Shown: positions 1 through 9,044, numbered from the stretch's first letter. The stretch: DNA of 64,000 bases from Alphaproteobacteria bacterium (GCA_012103325.1 WLWY01000001.1:124001-188000), one strand, 5' to 3'. Program-made: numbers and translations. Notes: generated by a model from the sequence alone, not told the origin.

Positions 1-914
1 GCCGTCGGCGTTACGTCGAGAGATTCCAGCGTCGGTAATTCTCCCGTAACGATGTTATCGCTTTTCAGCAATGTCACCTGGTCCCGCGTCAGTGGCGGCG
101 TCGGCAGCAATTCGAGGAACAGCGCCTGGAAGGAGGCAACCCAAAACGGAACCGGCATCAGCAAGCATTTCCGGTCGGTCACCTGCAGCACCAGATCCAT
201 CAGCGCCTTGAAGCTGTATACGGCCGGGCCGCCGAGTTCGTATGTCTTGCCAACGGCGTCGCGGCGTTGGAAACACGTCACCATGGCATCCGCGACGTCG
301 CCGACATAGACGGGCTGAAATTTCGTTCCACCATCGCCATAGATATCGATCGCGCCATCGTGAAACGACGGCATCGGACAACCGAACACCGGCAAGGCTG
401 GCAACAGACGGGCCAACGCCGCGAAGCGGTTGAAGAAATCGTCGTCCGGACCGAACACGACGCTCGGGCGGACGATTGTCGCGCCCTCGAACGCCTCGCG
501 CACCGCCTCTTCTCCCGCCGCCTTCGACCACGCATAGCGGGACGGCGAGCGCAGAGACGCGCCGAGCGCCGACATATGCAGCAAGCGCTCAACGCCGGCC
601 TCTTTCGATTTTCGAGCGATACGCGCCGCGCCGTCGCGATGGATCGCTTCGAAGCCCTGACGGCCCCGGCTGAACAGGATGCCGACGAGGTTGACGACCG
701 CATCGACGCCGTCGACTGCCGCCGCGACATCATCGTTGTTGGTGATGTTGGCGCGAACCGGCGTGATCTGACCGACATCGCCCATGGGCCGCAGAAAGCC
801 CGCGCCCGCCGCATCGCGCACCGCCACGCGGACCGCAATACCCTGCGCCGCCAGCCGTGCGACCAGATGTCGGCCGATAAAACCCGCCCCCCCAAAAACC
901 GTGACCTGTTTCAT
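1..914 (-). CDS. NDUFA9-like NAD(P)-binding epimerase/reductase (partial)
   Basis: Atypical SDR of the complex I NDUFA9 / NAD-dependent epimerase family. The first 304 residues are visible; the C-terminus lies beyond the window. The protein opens with a Rossmann motif (VFGGAGFIGRHL, residues about 6-17) and carries the family segments RYAWSKAAGEEAV (Tyr and Lys of the active site), IVRPSVVFGP and QPVYVGDVADAM. In alphaproteobacteria such proteins are often annotated as complex I NDUFA9 subunit family, but a role in complex I assembly or quinone metabolism is only inferred from homology. The ATG at 914-912 is chosen because the nucleotide-binding motif follows at once. It is divergent from the tRNA-Leu. 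Confidence 0.85.
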   Translation of the reverse strand, partial: MKQVTVFGGAGFIGRHLVARLAAQGIAVRVAVRDAAGAGFLRPMGDVGQITPVRANITNNDDVAAAVDGVDAVVNLVGILFSRGRQGFEAIHRDGAARIARKSKEAGVERLLHMSALGASLRSPSRYAWSKAAGEEAVREAFEGATIVRPSVVFGPDDDFFNRFAALARLLPALPVFGCPMPSFHDGAIDIYGDGGTKFQPVYVGDVADAMVTCFQRRDAVGKTYELGGPAVYSFKALMDLVLQVTDRKCLLMPVPFWVASFQALFLELLPTPPLTRDQVTLLKSDNIVTGELPTLESLDVTPT

Positions 915-1141
915 TGCCGCCTGCCTTTCCGCCAATCTGCGCTCCCGCAGTGAATATCGCGCATAGTATCGCCCGACTCCATCCTAAACAGACGATGTGT
1001 AGGATCGCTTAACACATTTCTTGTATAGACATGTCGAACCCTGACGCTGATCCGGACCGGAACAATGTTTTCGACGAATTCGGCGTGCAGGTTGACAACA
1101 TTCACGGCTCAGCCTATCACGCGGCATCAATCTGAACCGGC
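915..1141. other. Intergenic region between NDUFA9-like gene and tRNA-Leu
   Basis: This 227-base divergent spacer should hold the promoters of both flanking genes. No convincing ORF, hairpin or repeat was seen in it. Confidence 0.5.
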
Positions 1142-1228
1142 GCCCAGGTGGCGGAATTGGTAGACGCGCAGGTTTCAGGTACCTGTGGGGGCAACCCCGT
1201 GGAAGTTCGAGTCTTCTCCTGGGCACCA
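1142..1228 (+). tRNA. tRNA-Leu (anticodon CAG)
   Basis: A complete class II tRNA of 87 nt. The acceptor arms GCCCAGG (1142-1148) and CCTGGGC (1218-1224) pair fully and the 3' CCA is encoded (1226-1228). The anticodon stem CAGGT/ACCTG closes a 7-base loop with CAG at 1176-1178. A long variable arm and a GTTCGAGTC T-arm follow, as expected for leucine tRNAs. It decodes CUG, the dominant leucine codon in GC-rich genomes. Confidence 0.97.
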
Positions 1229-1264
1229 ACTAAGCCCCTCGATGTCGAGGGGAAAGGATTTTGA

Positions 1265-1879
1265 TTGTCGATTCAATTGCATCAGGGCGACTTGCCCGAC
1301 GGCGTCGACTTCGGCGAATCCGTCGCAATCGACACAGAGACCATGGGACTGAATCCGCACCGCGATCGGTTGTGCCTGGTCCAGCTCTCAGCCGGTGATG
1401 GCAACTGCCACTTGGTGCAAATCCCCGCGGAGGGGCGCGAGGCGCCGAATCTCAAACGTCTTTTGATCGATACGAACGTACTGAAGCTGTTTCATTTTGC
1501 GAGATTCGATATCGCTGCGCTGCGCAATGGGCTGGGCGTCGACTGTACCCCGGTTTACTGCACCAAGATCGCCTCTCGGCTGGCGCGGACATATACCGAC
1601 AGGCACGGGCTGAAGGATATCTGCCGCGAACTCTTGGACGTCGATTTGTCGAAACAGCAGCAATCCTCTGACTGGGGCGCGACCGACCTATCGGATGCGC
1701 AGAAAGCCTATGCGGCAAGCGATGTCCTGCACCTGCACGCCTTGAAGAAACGACTCGATACCATGCTGCTGCGCGAGGGTCGCATGCACCTTGCCGAGGC
1801 CGCATTCCGATTCCTTCCGACCCGGGCCGAGCTCGATCTTCGCGGCTGGGATGAGGACGATATCTTCTCGCACAGTTAA
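1265..1879 (+). CDS. RNase D-like 3'-5' exonuclease
   Basis: A 204-residue DEDD-family exonuclease. Motif I is IDTETMGL (Asp23 and Glu25), motif II lies around FHFARFDIAAL, and motif III is YAASDVLHLHALKKRL (YxxxD type). It is much shorter than E. coli RNase D and has no HRDC domains, so it matches the compact 'ribonuclease D' family common in alphaproteobacteria. These are thought to trim tRNA or other structured RNA 3' ends; the tRNA-Leu lies only 36 bases upstream. The start is TTG at 1265 preceded by an AAGGA-type site; no in-frame ATG precedes motif I. Confidence 0.9.
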   Translation: MSIQLHQGDLPDGVDFGESVAIDTETMGLNPHRDRLCLVQLSAGDGNCHLVQIPAEGREAPNLKRLLIDTNVLKLFHFARFDIAALRNGLGVDCTPVYCTKIASRLARTYTDRHGLKDICRELLDVDLSKQQQSSDWGATDLSDAQKAYAASDVLHLHALKKRLDTMLLREGRMHLAEAAFRFLPTRAELDLRGWDEDDIFSHS

Positions 1880-1963
1880 AACGCGGCTAAGGCCAACTGG
1901 CTTCTTTATTTTTTTCAATTGTATCAGTATGATTCAACGCGTCGAGGGTCGTGGGATTCTTCG

Positions 1964-2998
1964 GTGAATCCAAAGAGGATACCGACGAGGAAAAAAAGGG
2001 CGCACGTTCTGACTTCTTCAGCAATCAAGAAACCGGCTATCGTATCGAACACCGACCTCGAATCGGCCTCGCGAGTGTTGTCGCTCGAAGCGGAAGGCAT
2101 CAGAGCGCTTGCCGAGTCACTGGACAACACATTCACCGACGCGCTCGACATTCTGTCGGCCGTAACCGGCCGTGTCATCGTCTCCGGAATGGGGAAAAGC
2201 GGCCACATCGCCCGGAAGCTCGCCGCCACCTTGGCATCCACGGGAACCCCGGCCTATTTCGTTCACCCCGGCGAGGCGAGCCATGGCGACCTCGGCATGA
2301 TCGCCCCTGACGACGCAGTCATCGCCCTTTCGAACTCTGGAAACACGCAGGAACTAAACGACCTACTGGAATTTTCCAGGCGCTTCTCCATCCCGCTCAT
2401 CGCAATCACCGCGCGTGCGGACAGCACGATCGTGGAACTGGCAGACATTGCGTTGATATTGCCGCCGATTCCGGAAGGTTGCCCGATGGGGCTCGCGCCA
2501 ACAACCTCGACAACGATGCAATTGGCGCTCGGCGATGCGATCGCGGTAGCACTACTCGAACGACGCGGATTCTCCAGCAAGGACTTTCACGTCTTCCATC
2601 CCGGGGGACAGATCGGCTCCAGCCTGCAACGGGTCACGGACCTTATGCATCGCGGTGGCGAAATTCCCGTCGTGTCCGAAGACGTTCGGATGAGCGATGC
2701 GGTTCTGGCAATGACGACGAAGCATTTCGGTTGCGTCGGTGTAATGGACGGCGATGGGCGGCTCAAGGGTGTGATCACAGACGGTGATCTGCGCCGCCAT
2801 ATGGGCGACTCCCTGCTGGCGCTGACAGCCAACGACGTGATGACCGTGGATCCACAGACCATTCGCGAAACAGCTTTGGCAGTGGAAGCTCTAGCTTTAA
2901 TGAACGACCGTGCGATCACCAGCCTCTTCGTCGTGGAAGACGGCCGGCCCATCGGCATTCTACATATCCATGACTGTCTCCGCGCCGGGATCCGATAG
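1964..2998 (+). CDS. kdsD: Arabinose-5-phosphate isomerase, KpsF/GutQ family
   Basis: This enzyme interconverts ribulose 5-phosphate and arabinose 5-phosphate, the first step to Kdo of lipopolysaccharide. It has a SIS domain with GMGKSGHIARKLAATLASTGTP and FVHPGEASHGDLGM, then GLAPTTSTT, followed by two CBS repeats (VITDGDLRRHMGD; ILHIHDCLRAGIR). Family members are about 320-340 residues. The GTG at 1964 (344 residues) has GGGA eight bases upstream; a TTG at 1919 would give 359 residues but lacks a Shine-Dalgarno site. The 3' end overlaps lptC by 29 bases, placing Kdo synthesis and LPS export in one operon. Confidence 0.92.
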   Translation: MNPKRIPTRKKRAHVLTSSAIKKPAIVSNTDLESASRVLSLEAEGIRALAESLDNTFTDALDILSAVTGRVIVSGMGKSGHIARKLAATLASTGTPAYFVHPGEASHGDLGMIAPDDAVIALSNSGNTQELNDLLEFSRRFSIPLIAITARADSTIVELADIALILPPIPEGCPMGLAPTTSTTMQLALGDAIAVALLERRGFSSKDFHVFHPGGQIGSSLQRVTDLMHRGGEIPVVSEDVRMSDAVLAMTTKHFGCVGVMDGDGRLKGVITDGDLRRHMGDSLLALTANDVMTVDPQTIRETALAVEALALMNDRAITSLFVVEDGRPIGILHIHDCLRAGIR

Positions 2999-3677
2999 CG
3001 TACCGCCGGAGGCGGCCGCGGAACGGGGTGACCGAACCTTTGTGCAGCTCTCGTTTCGGCGCGAGCGGCCACGTTACAGCCCTCTCTATGGACGGTTTGT
3101 CGGCCTCGCCAAAATCCTGCTTCCAACCGTTGCGACAGCGCTAATCGCAATCGTCGTTGTGTGGCCTGAATTGAGCGAACAAGAAAACCGTTTTCGGCTT
3201 GGTCCGGCCAAGATTGACAGATCGGAGGCAGAAAAGTTGCGCATGATCAACGCGCGCTTTACCGGTGTCGACGCCAGCAAACGCCCCTTTACCGTAACCG
3301 CGGACTCGGCGGATCAAGCCAACGCGAAATCGAGCGACATCGTCCTGGCGTCCCCCAAGGCAGACATCCTGCTTGCCAATGGTGTCTGGATCGCACTGAC
3401 CGCAACCGACGGAAACTTCAATCGGGACCAGCAAATTCTTGAACTCACCGGCAACGTCAACCTGTTTCATGACAGCGGCTACGAGTTTCGCACTGAAAGC
3501 GCGGTGCTCGACCTAACTGCCGGCGACGCGACAGGAACCGAACCGATCGAAGGTCAAGGACCCTTTGGGCATCTCCAGGCGGAAGGATTCCGCATCTACA
3601 ATCGCGGTGAGCGCGTGAAATTCACCGGCAAGGCCAAATTGACGATTTCCCCGAAGACTGGAAGTGGCAAACAATGA
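2970..3677 (+). CDS. lptC: LPS export protein LptC
   Basis: LptC is the bitopic inner-membrane component that receives LPS from LptB2FG and passes it to LptA. The 235-residue product has one N-terminal membrane segment (KILLPTVATALIAIVVVWPEL, about residues 39-59) followed by a periplasmic beta-jellyroll domain. It starts inside kdsD at ATG 2970, and its stop overlaps the lptA start (ATGA, 3674-3677), so translation is probably coupled. The sequence itself diverges strongly between species; the assignment rests on topology plus the kdsD-lptA-lptB context. Confidence 0.88.
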   Translation: MTVSAPGSDSVPPEAAAERGDRTFVQLSFRRERPRYSPLYGRFVGLAKILLPTVATALIAIVVVWPELSEQENRFRLGPAKIDRSEAEKLRMINARFTGVDASKRPFTVTADSADQANAKSSDIVLASPKADILLANGVWIALTATDGNFNRDQQILELTGNVNLFHDSGYEFRTESAVLDLTAGDATGTEPIEGQGPFGHLQAEGFRIYNRGERVKFTGKAKLTISPKTGSGKQ

Positions 3678-4444
3678 CACGCATCGGCATAGCCTTGCTG
3701 ATCATCGCGTTCGCCGGCCTCGCCCAAGCCCAGAGCCTGGTCGGCAAGGGGAAGGGAGAACCCGTCGAAATCAATGCCGAGGACGGAATCGAATGGCAAC
3801 GTGACGCCAAGGCCTATGTGGCCCGCGGCAATGCCCGCGCGGCGCGCAGCGGCGTCGAAGTGTATGCAGACACGTTAACCGCCTTCTATCGCGACGGGAA
3901 AGACGGTGCGGGGCAGGAGATCTTCCGCATCGACGCCGATGGCAGCGTTCGCATCGTGTCGAAATCCGAAAAAGCATTCGGCGACAAGGGCGTCTATCAC
4001 GTAGATGATGCCGTTTTCGTCCTGGTCGGCGCTAACCTGCGCCTTGAAACGCAAAGCGCTCTGATTACGGCGCGCGACACGCTGGAATACTGGGATCTTC
4101 GGCAGCTTGCCGTCGCCCGCGGCGACGCGATCGTCGTCGGCTCGGACGGGCGCCTGCGCGCCGACATTCTGACCGCCCATATCACACAGGACGCAAAGCG
4201 TGATATCGATCAAATCGACGCCTTCGGCAACGTTCTAGTATCAACTGGCACGGAAATCGCACGGGGCGACGAAGGCGTGTATAATCCCAAGACTGAAATA
4301 GCGACCCTTTGCGGCAATGTAAAAATTACGCGAGGGAAAAATCAATTGAACGGTGCCTGTGCCGAGGTAAATCTCAAGACCGGGAACAGTCGCCTTATTA
4401 GCGGGGGCAAGCGGGTAGAAGGCCTCATAAATCCAGGCAACTAG
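3674..4444 (+). CDS. lptA: LPS transport periplasmic protein LptA (OstA-like)
   Basis: A periplasmic bridge protein of the Lpt machinery, 256 residues. It begins with a clear signal peptide (MTRIGIALLIIAFAGLAQAQ, cleavage near residue 20), then repeated OstA-type beta-strand units such as EINAEDGIEWQRDAKAYVARGN and VYNPKTEIATLCGNVKITRG. In alphaproteobacteria LptA is often longer than the 185-residue E. coli protein, as here. It overlaps lptC by 4 bases and is followed after 14 bases by lptB. Confidence 0.9.
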   Translation: MTRIGIALLIIAFAGLAQAQSLVGKGKGEPVEINAEDGIEWQRDAKAYVARGNARAARSGVEVYADTLTAFYRDGKDGAGQEIFRIDADGSVRIVSKSEKAFGDKGVYHVDDAVFVLVGANLRLETQSALITARDTLEYWDLRQLAVARGDAIVVGSDGRLRADILTAHITQDAKRDIDQIDAFGNVLVSTGTEIARGDEGVYNPKTEIATLCGNVKITRGKNQLNGACAEVNLKTGNSRLISGGKRVEGLINPGN

Positions 4445-4458
4445 GAAGCGCACGTACG

Positions 4459-5310
4459 GTGGAAGACGGAACAAAAGATAGCACGGGCGATGGTAGAGCC
4501 ATGAACTGGCCGGGCGATAGCTTGGTTGCGAACCCGGAAACAGCGGCAGGCGAAGAGACGGCTGCCGGCCCACAACTCATCGCCGAAACACAAGGCCTCG
4601 TCGTCAGCAATATCGGCAAGAGTTTTAAAAAACGGCCGGTCCTCCGAGATGTCAGCGTCGAACTCCGCCGCGGCGAAATAATCGGGCTTCTCGGTCCGAA
4701 CGGCGCCGGCAAAACCACCTGTTTCTACATCATTACCGGGCTTATCGTTCCGGATTACGGCACCATATCGCTCGACGGCGCCGACATTACTCATCTACCC
4801 ATGTATCGCCGTTCCCGGTTGGGGATTGGCTATTTGCCACAGGAAGCGTCTATTTTCCGGGGCCTTACGGTCGAGAATAACATTCGCGCCGTACTCGAGG
4901 TTGTCGAATCCGACCGCGATCAGCGTGAGTCCATGCTGGACGCACTATTGGCCGAATTTTCGATTTCGCACCTCCGCCGCACGCCGGCCATCGCCTTATC
5001 CGGTGGCGAACGGCGGCGAGTCGAAATCGCACGGGCTCTGGCCTCGCAGCCGGCCTTCATGCTCCTCGACGAGCCGTTCGCAGGTATTGATCCCATTGCG
5101 GTGCACGATATTCGCGACCTCGTTTATCATTTGAAGGACCGGGGTATCGGCGTTCTCATCACGGATCACAATGTCCGCGAGACCCTGGATCTGGTCGAAC
5201 GCGCCTACATTCTTCATGACGGGATGGTGCTGATGCAAGGCGCGCCGGACGAGATTGTCGGCCATGCCGAAGTTAGGCGTGTGTATCTCGGCGAGCGATT
5301 CAGTCTTTAG
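4459..5310 (+). CDS. lptB: LPS export ABC transporter ATPase LptB
   Basis: The cytoplasmic ATPase that powers LPS extraction with LptFG. It shows Walker A GPNGAGKTT, Q-loop LPQEASIFRGLTV, signature LSGGERRRVEIARAL, Walker B FMLLDEPFAGIDP and the switch His in ITDHNVRETL, all close to E. coli LptB. The N-terminus carries about 45 extra low-complexity residues compared with the usual start near GLVVSNIGKSF. The GTG at 4459 has AGGAAG upstream; an ATG at 4501 is an equally plausible start that would drop 14 of those residues. Confidence 0.93.
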   Translation: MEDGTKDSTGDGRAMNWPGDSLVANPETAAGEETAAGPQLIAETQGLVVSNIGKSFKKRPVLRDVSVELRRGEIIGLLGPNGAGKTTCFYIITGLIVPDYGTISLDGADITHLPMYRRSRLGIGYLPQEASIFRGLTVENNIRAVLEVVESDRDQRESMLDALLAEFSISHLRRTPAIALSGGERRRVEIARALASQPAFMLLDEPFAGIDPIAVHDIRDLVYHLKDRGIGVLITDHNVRETLDLVERAYILHDGMVLMQGAPDEIVGHAEVRRVYLGERFSL

Positions 5311-5340
5311 TAGTCATTAGCGACGAATATTTAGAACAGA

Positions 5341-6888
5341 ATGGCAATTACTCCGCGTCTCGAGCTCAAGCTCTCCCAAACACTGGTGATGACACCGCAA
5401 TTGCAACAGGCGATAAAGCTGTTGCAATTGTCCAGTCTCGAGCTGGCGTCTTACGTGGAGACCGAACTTGAGCAAAATCCACTGCTCGAACTGGACGAAC
5501 GCGAAAACGACAACCAGCGCGAAGCGGACCGGGAGCAGGCGACACCCACGGATGCCGCCGAAGGCGGCGAACAGGGTGACATCCCCGACGGGCCGGACAC
5601 CGCGGAACTGACAGGCGCCGAAACGATGCCGTCGGACGGCGAATCGCCGCTCGACGCCGATTACGGGAACGTCTACGAACAGGATGGTGTCGTCGACGTT
5701 TCCGGCGAGGCACCGGCCGCCTTTGCGGATGTCGGCGGCAATCGTGGCCGGGGGGGGAACGCTTTTGACGACGAGCGCGATTTCGAGTCGGCGCTCACAA
5801 AAGAAATTACCCTGCGCGATTATTTGACCGAGCAGTTGAATGTCGATATCGAGGATCCGGTCGAACGCATGATAGGCGTGCATCTGATCGATCTGCTCGA
5901 CGAATCGGGCTGGTTGTCCGGCGACGTCGAAACCATCGCGGAAACGTTGAACTGCGAGTTGTCGCGTGTCGAATCTGTCCTGGACCTTATGCAGCATTTC
6001 GACCCGCCGGGTATCTTTGCCCGGGACTTACGCGAATGCCTAGCGCTGCAGCTTCGTGAAAAGGACCGCCTAGACCCTGCAATGGCGGCTTTGCTGGATA
6101 ATCTCGAACTTCTGGCCCGGCAGGATATCAAAAGCATCCTGAAAGTGTGCGGTGTCGATGCTGACGATCTAGCCGATATGGTCAATGAGATCCGCGCGCT
6201 CAATCCGAAGCCGGCGCAGACTTTCGATCATGAAGTGGCCCAGACCATTATCCCGGATATCCTCATGCGCGCCAACCCGGACGGCGGTTGGATCGTCGAG
6301 CTCAATCCGGACACGCTGCCCCGCGTGCTGGTCAATACGACCTACTACGCCGAAGTTAACCAGACCGCACAGTCCAAACAGGACAAGGAATATCTTGCAG
6401 AGCGCTTTCAGTCAGCGAGTTGGCTCGTCAAATCTCTCGATCAGCGCGCGAATACGATCCTCAAGGTTGCCAGCGAACTCGTGCGCCAGCAGCATTCCTT
6501 CTTCGTGCGCGGCGTGGAACATCTGCGTCCGCTGGTGCTGCGCGATATCGCCGAAGTCATCGAGATGCACGAAAGCACGGTCAGCCGGGTAACGACAAAC
6601 AAGTACATGTCGACGCCGCGCGGCCTGTTCGAACTCAAATATTTCTTCACCTCCTCTATTGCGAGCGCCTCGGGCGGCGATGCGCATTCGGCGGAGTCGG
6701 TACGCCATCGCATAAAGGCTCTCATCGATGAAGAAACGCTCGACAGCGTCTTTTCGGATGACAGAATCGTCGAAATCCTTCGAGACAGCGGCATAGACAT
6801 TGCCAGACGTACGGTCGCGAAATACCGGGAAACGTTGAAGATTCCTTCTTCGATCCAGCGCAAACGGCAAAAGGCACAGGCCCTCTAA
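5341..6888 (+). CDS. rpoN: RNA polymerase sigma-54 factor
   Basis: Sigma-54, 515 residues. Region I is Gln/Leu-rich (LELKLSQTLVMTPQLQQAIKLLQLSS at the N-terminus, the activator-interacting part). Region II is long and acidic (about residues 55-130). The C-terminus has the DNA-binding domain and the invariant RpoN box ARRTVAKYRE (about 488-497). The lptB-rpoN-hpf-ptsN order is conserved across proteobacteria and links sigma-54 with the nitrogen PTS. The ATG at 5341 matches family N-termini. Confidence 0.97.
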   Translation: MAITPRLELKLSQTLVMTPQLQQAIKLLQLSSLELASYVETELEQNPLLELDERENDNQREADREQATPTDAAEGGEQGDIPDGPDTAELTGAETMPSDGESPLDADYGNVYEQDGVVDVSGEAPAAFADVGGNRGRGGNAFDDERDFESALTKEITLRDYLTEQLNVDIEDPVERMIGVHLIDLLDESGWLSGDVETIAETLNCELSRVESVLDLMQHFDPPGIFARDLRECLALQLREKDRLDPAMAALLDNLELLARQDIKSILKVCGVDADDLADMVNEIRALNPKPAQTFDHEVAQTIIPDILMRANPDGGWIVELNPDTLPRVLVNTTYYAEVNQTAQSKQDKEYLAERFQSASWLVKSLDQRANTILKVASELVRQQHSFFVRGVEHLRPLVLRDIAEVIEMHESTVSRVTTNKYMSTPRGLFELKYFFTSSIASASGGDAHSAESVRHRIKALIDEETLDSVFSDDRIVEILRDSGIDIARRTVAKYRETLKIPSSIQRKRQKAQAL

Positions 6889-6904
6889 TCTCGCATCGCC
6901 CCGG

Positions 6905-6918
6905 TATCGTTAACGATA
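6905..6918. promoter_or_regulatory. 14-bp perfect palindrome upstream of hpf
   Basis: TATCGTTAACGATA is a perfect inverted repeat 16 bases after the rpoN stop and 127 bases before hpf. No T-run follows, so a simple terminator is unlikely; an operator is possible. Its cognate regulator is unknown. Confidence 0.35.
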
Positions 6919-7045
6919 AATTCATGCGACGCGGGTTATGTTGACTCTCTGAGACGCCGTCACTATGGTGCCGCACCTTGGCGGTCAGGGACGCGAAATC
7001 GCGCCGCAAAGCCAAATTAAGACAAGACAATAGACCGGTTCATCA

Positions 7046-7630
7046 ATGCAGCTTTCCGTACACGGCAAGCAGATCGATGTTGGCGACGCGCTTCGCAGCC
7101 ACATTGAAGAAAGCTTGCCGACGATTGTAACCAAATACTTTGATAACCCGACGGATGCGCATGTGACCTTGACCCGCGAGGGGAAAGGTTTCAAAGCCGA
7201 TATCTCCGTGCATGTCGGCAAGGGGATCATTGTCCAAAGTCATGCGGCGTCGGAAGATGCCTATGCGGCATTCGATACAGCAACGGTTCATATCGCCAAG
7301 CGGCTGCGCCGCTATAAGCGTCGGCTGCGGGATCATCATCGCGGCCGTGACGAAGGGTCGAAAAGCATCGAGGCCCAGCAGTATGTTCTGGAACCTTCGC
7401 TCGAAACGCATGAAGAACCGTCAGCGGACGATCAACCGCTTATCGTCGCGGAGATGTCGACCAACATCGAACGGTTGACGGTCAGCGAAGCGGTCATGCG
7501 CATGGATCTATCCGGACAACCCGCACTTCTATTCCATAATAGCGCCAATGGCGCGATCAACCTTGTTTACCTCCGCAGCGATGGCAATATCGGCTGGATC
7601 GATACCAACGCTGACGGCGCAGTATCCTGA
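7046..7630 (+). CDS. hpf: Ribosome hibernation promoting factor, long form
   Basis: A 194-residue HPF. The N-terminal ribosome-binding domain (about 1-105) begins MQLSVHGKQIDVGDALRSHIEESL and ends in the basic RLRRYKRRLRDHHR stretch. The C-terminal domain (about 135-190, IVAEMSTNIERLTVSEAVMRMDL through GNIGWID) is the dimerisation module of long HPFs, which form 100S ribosomes without RMF. It follows rpoN and precedes ptsN by 14 bases, the usual neighbourhood. Confidence 0.95.
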   Translation: MQLSVHGKQIDVGDALRSHIEESLPTIVTKYFDNPTDAHVTLTREGKGFKADISVHVGKGIIVQSHAASEDAYAAFDTATVHIAKRLRRYKRRLRDHHRGRDEGSKSIEAQQYVLEPSLETHEEPSADDQPLIVAEMSTNIERLTVSEAVMRMDLSGQPALLFHNSANGAINLVYLRSDGNIGWIDTNADGAVS

Positions 7631-7644
7631 TTGGGTATCGACTC

Positions 7645-8109
7645 ATGGAACTCCAACAGCTTATCGACACCGATTGCGTTATTCCCAAGCTCGCCGCCAA
7701 ATCGAAGAAGCAGGCATTGCATGAGCTTTCCGTGTGCGCCGCTGAACATACCGGTCAGGCGCAACGGGAAATCTTCGACGCCCTTCTCGAACGCGAACGC
7801 CTCGGCACCACCGGGGTTGGTGGCGGCGTCGCGATCCCACATGGGAAACTAGCCGGTCTGGAGCAGCTCTACGGACTCTTCGCACGGCTGGAGGCGCCAA
7901 TCGACTTCGAATCCATCGACGAGCAGCCCGTCGATCTGATTTTCCTGCTGTTGGCTCCTGAGTCGGCGGGCGCGGACCATCTTAAAACGCTGTCCCGCGT
8001 ATCCCGGCTCCTGCGCGACAAGGCGGTATGCGAGAAATTGCGCGGCTGTGATTCCTGCGAAAATCTGCTGTCGTTGATCACCGACCGTACAACGACATTT
8101 GCCAGTTGA
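7645..8109 (+). CDS. ptsN: Nitrogen PTS phosphoacceptor EIIA-Ntr
   Basis: A 154-residue EIIA domain of the regulatory nitrogen phosphotransferase system. The phosphorylated histidine is His66 in GVAIPHGKL. Other family marks are the helix RERLGTTGVGGG just before it and DLIFLLLAPESAGADHLKTLSRVSRLLRD. It takes phosphate from PTS-Ntr NPr and acts as a regulator (potassium transport, stress responses) rather than in sugar uptake. Last gene of the rpoN operon; it converges on DUF1150. Confidence 0.96.
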   Translation: MELQQLIDTDCVIPKLAAKSKKQALHELSVCAAEHTGQAQREIFDALLERERLGTTGVGGGVAIPHGKLAGLEQLYGLFARLEAPIDFESIDEQPVDLIFLLLAPESAGADHLKTLSRVSRLLRDKAVCEKLRGCDSCENLLSLITDRTTTFAS

Positions 8110-8118
8110 AATTGTCGG

Positions 8119-8334
8119 TTAATTTAGCCGGACAACAGTAAGGTCGCGTTCATAGGCTGCCGCCAGCGCTGCCTCATAGCTTCCTGCCACGACGAGCTCT
8201 TGTCCCTGTGCCGACATGAGAACGAAGTATCGAACATTCTCGACTTCGACAGGCCTGATATAGGCGAAATTTTCGGCGCCGAGATGAGCGAAAGCCCCCT
8301 CGGACATCGGCCATAGATTATGTTCGTCAATCAT
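8119..8334 (-). CDS. DUF1150 family protein
   Basis: A 71-residue protein beginning MIDEHNLWPMSEGAFAHLGAENFAYIRPV, the hallmark of the alphaproteobacterial DUF1150 family. The function is unknown. In this clade the gene is routinely found directly after hsp20, as here, suggesting a heat-shock-linked role. The ATG at 8334 is chosen because AAGGAG sits 7-8 bases upstream; a longer reading would begin inside hsp20. Confidence 0.88.
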   Translation of the reverse strand: MIDEHNLWPMSEGAFAHLGAENFAYIRPVEVENVRYFVLMSAQGQELVVAGSYEAALAAAYERDLTVVRLN

Positions 8335-8347
8335 TACCCTAAGCTCC

Positions 8348-8806
8348 TTACTCCGGTCCGGCAGTTGGACCAATATCCATCCTACCCGCGCGGGAATTCC
8401 GCTTCCTGATCTTGATTTTCTGTACCCGGGGTTCGGGATCGGGCCGCATCAATTCAATATGAAGCAGCCCGTTATCGAGCTCAGCGCCAACAATCTCTAT
8501 ACCTTCGGCAAGGACAAAGCTGCGCTGGAACTGCCGCGCGGCGATACCTCGGTGCAGATAAACCCGGTCTGAATCGTCCGTCTGCCGGCCCCGAATAAGC
8601 AACTGATTGTCTTCGAGCTCGATCGAAAGGTCCGCATCGGTGAACCCCGCCACAGCGAGCGTAATACGCAGACTGTTCGTATCGACTTGCTCGATATTAT
8701 ATGGCGGATAGCCCTCCGCTGACATCTTCGAGATTCGGTCGAGCGTTTGCTCGAACTGCTCGAATCCCAGCAAAAACGGGCTGTTGAATAGGGAAACGCG
8801 TGGCAT
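8348..8806 (-). CDS. Small heat shock protein, Hsp20/IbpA family
   Basis: A 152-residue alpha-crystallin chaperone. The N-terminus (MPRVSLFNSPFLLGFEQFEQTLDRI) matches alphaproteobacterial Hsp20/IbpA, the core strands include LRITLAVAGFTDADLSIELEDNQLLIRGRQ, and DRVYLHRGIAARQFQRSFVLAEGIEIVGAELDNGLLHIEL is the conserved second half. It holds unfolding proteins at heat stress. The ATG at 8806 follows a strong AGGAGGAG site. It forms an operon with DUF1150, and a sigma-32-type promoter lies about 80 bases upstream. Confidence 0.95.
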   Translation of the reverse strand: MPRVSLFNSPFLLGFEQFEQTLDRISKMSAEGYPPYNIEQVDTNSLRITLAVAGFTDADLSIELEDNQLLIRGRQTDDSDRVYLHRGIAARQFQRSFVLAEGIEIVGAELDNGLLHIELMRPDPEPRVQKIKIRKRNSRAGRMDIGPTAGPE

Positions 8807-8884
8807 GGCGCTGTTGTCTCCTCCTTTACCTGAGCGAGCGGCGCATCGGTCCAAAACCCTAAAGCGGCATTCCAGACTATCCGT

Positions 8885-8913
8885 ATTTGGGGGCTCCGAG
8901 CGGCAAATTCAAG
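8885..8913 (-). promoter_or_regulatory. Sigma-32 (RpoH) type promoter for hsp20
   Basis: On the minus strand CTTGAAT (8913-8907) is followed after 14 bases by CCCCAAAT (8892-8885), close to the heat-shock consensus CTTGAAA-N11-15-CCCCATNT. It lies about 80 bases upstream of the hsp20 ATG in the divergent spacer with the hydrolase gene. Confidence 0.7.
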
Positions 8914-9044
8914 CGCTGGCGCACGTTTCGGAAGGCGTCGCGACCAGCAAGAAGGCAGCACAAAGAACCACCATCCTTGCCACGCATCCAGCCCAGCGGC
9001 TAGGTTTTCCAGCAATCAATCGATTAAAGTGGGAAGGGAAACCA

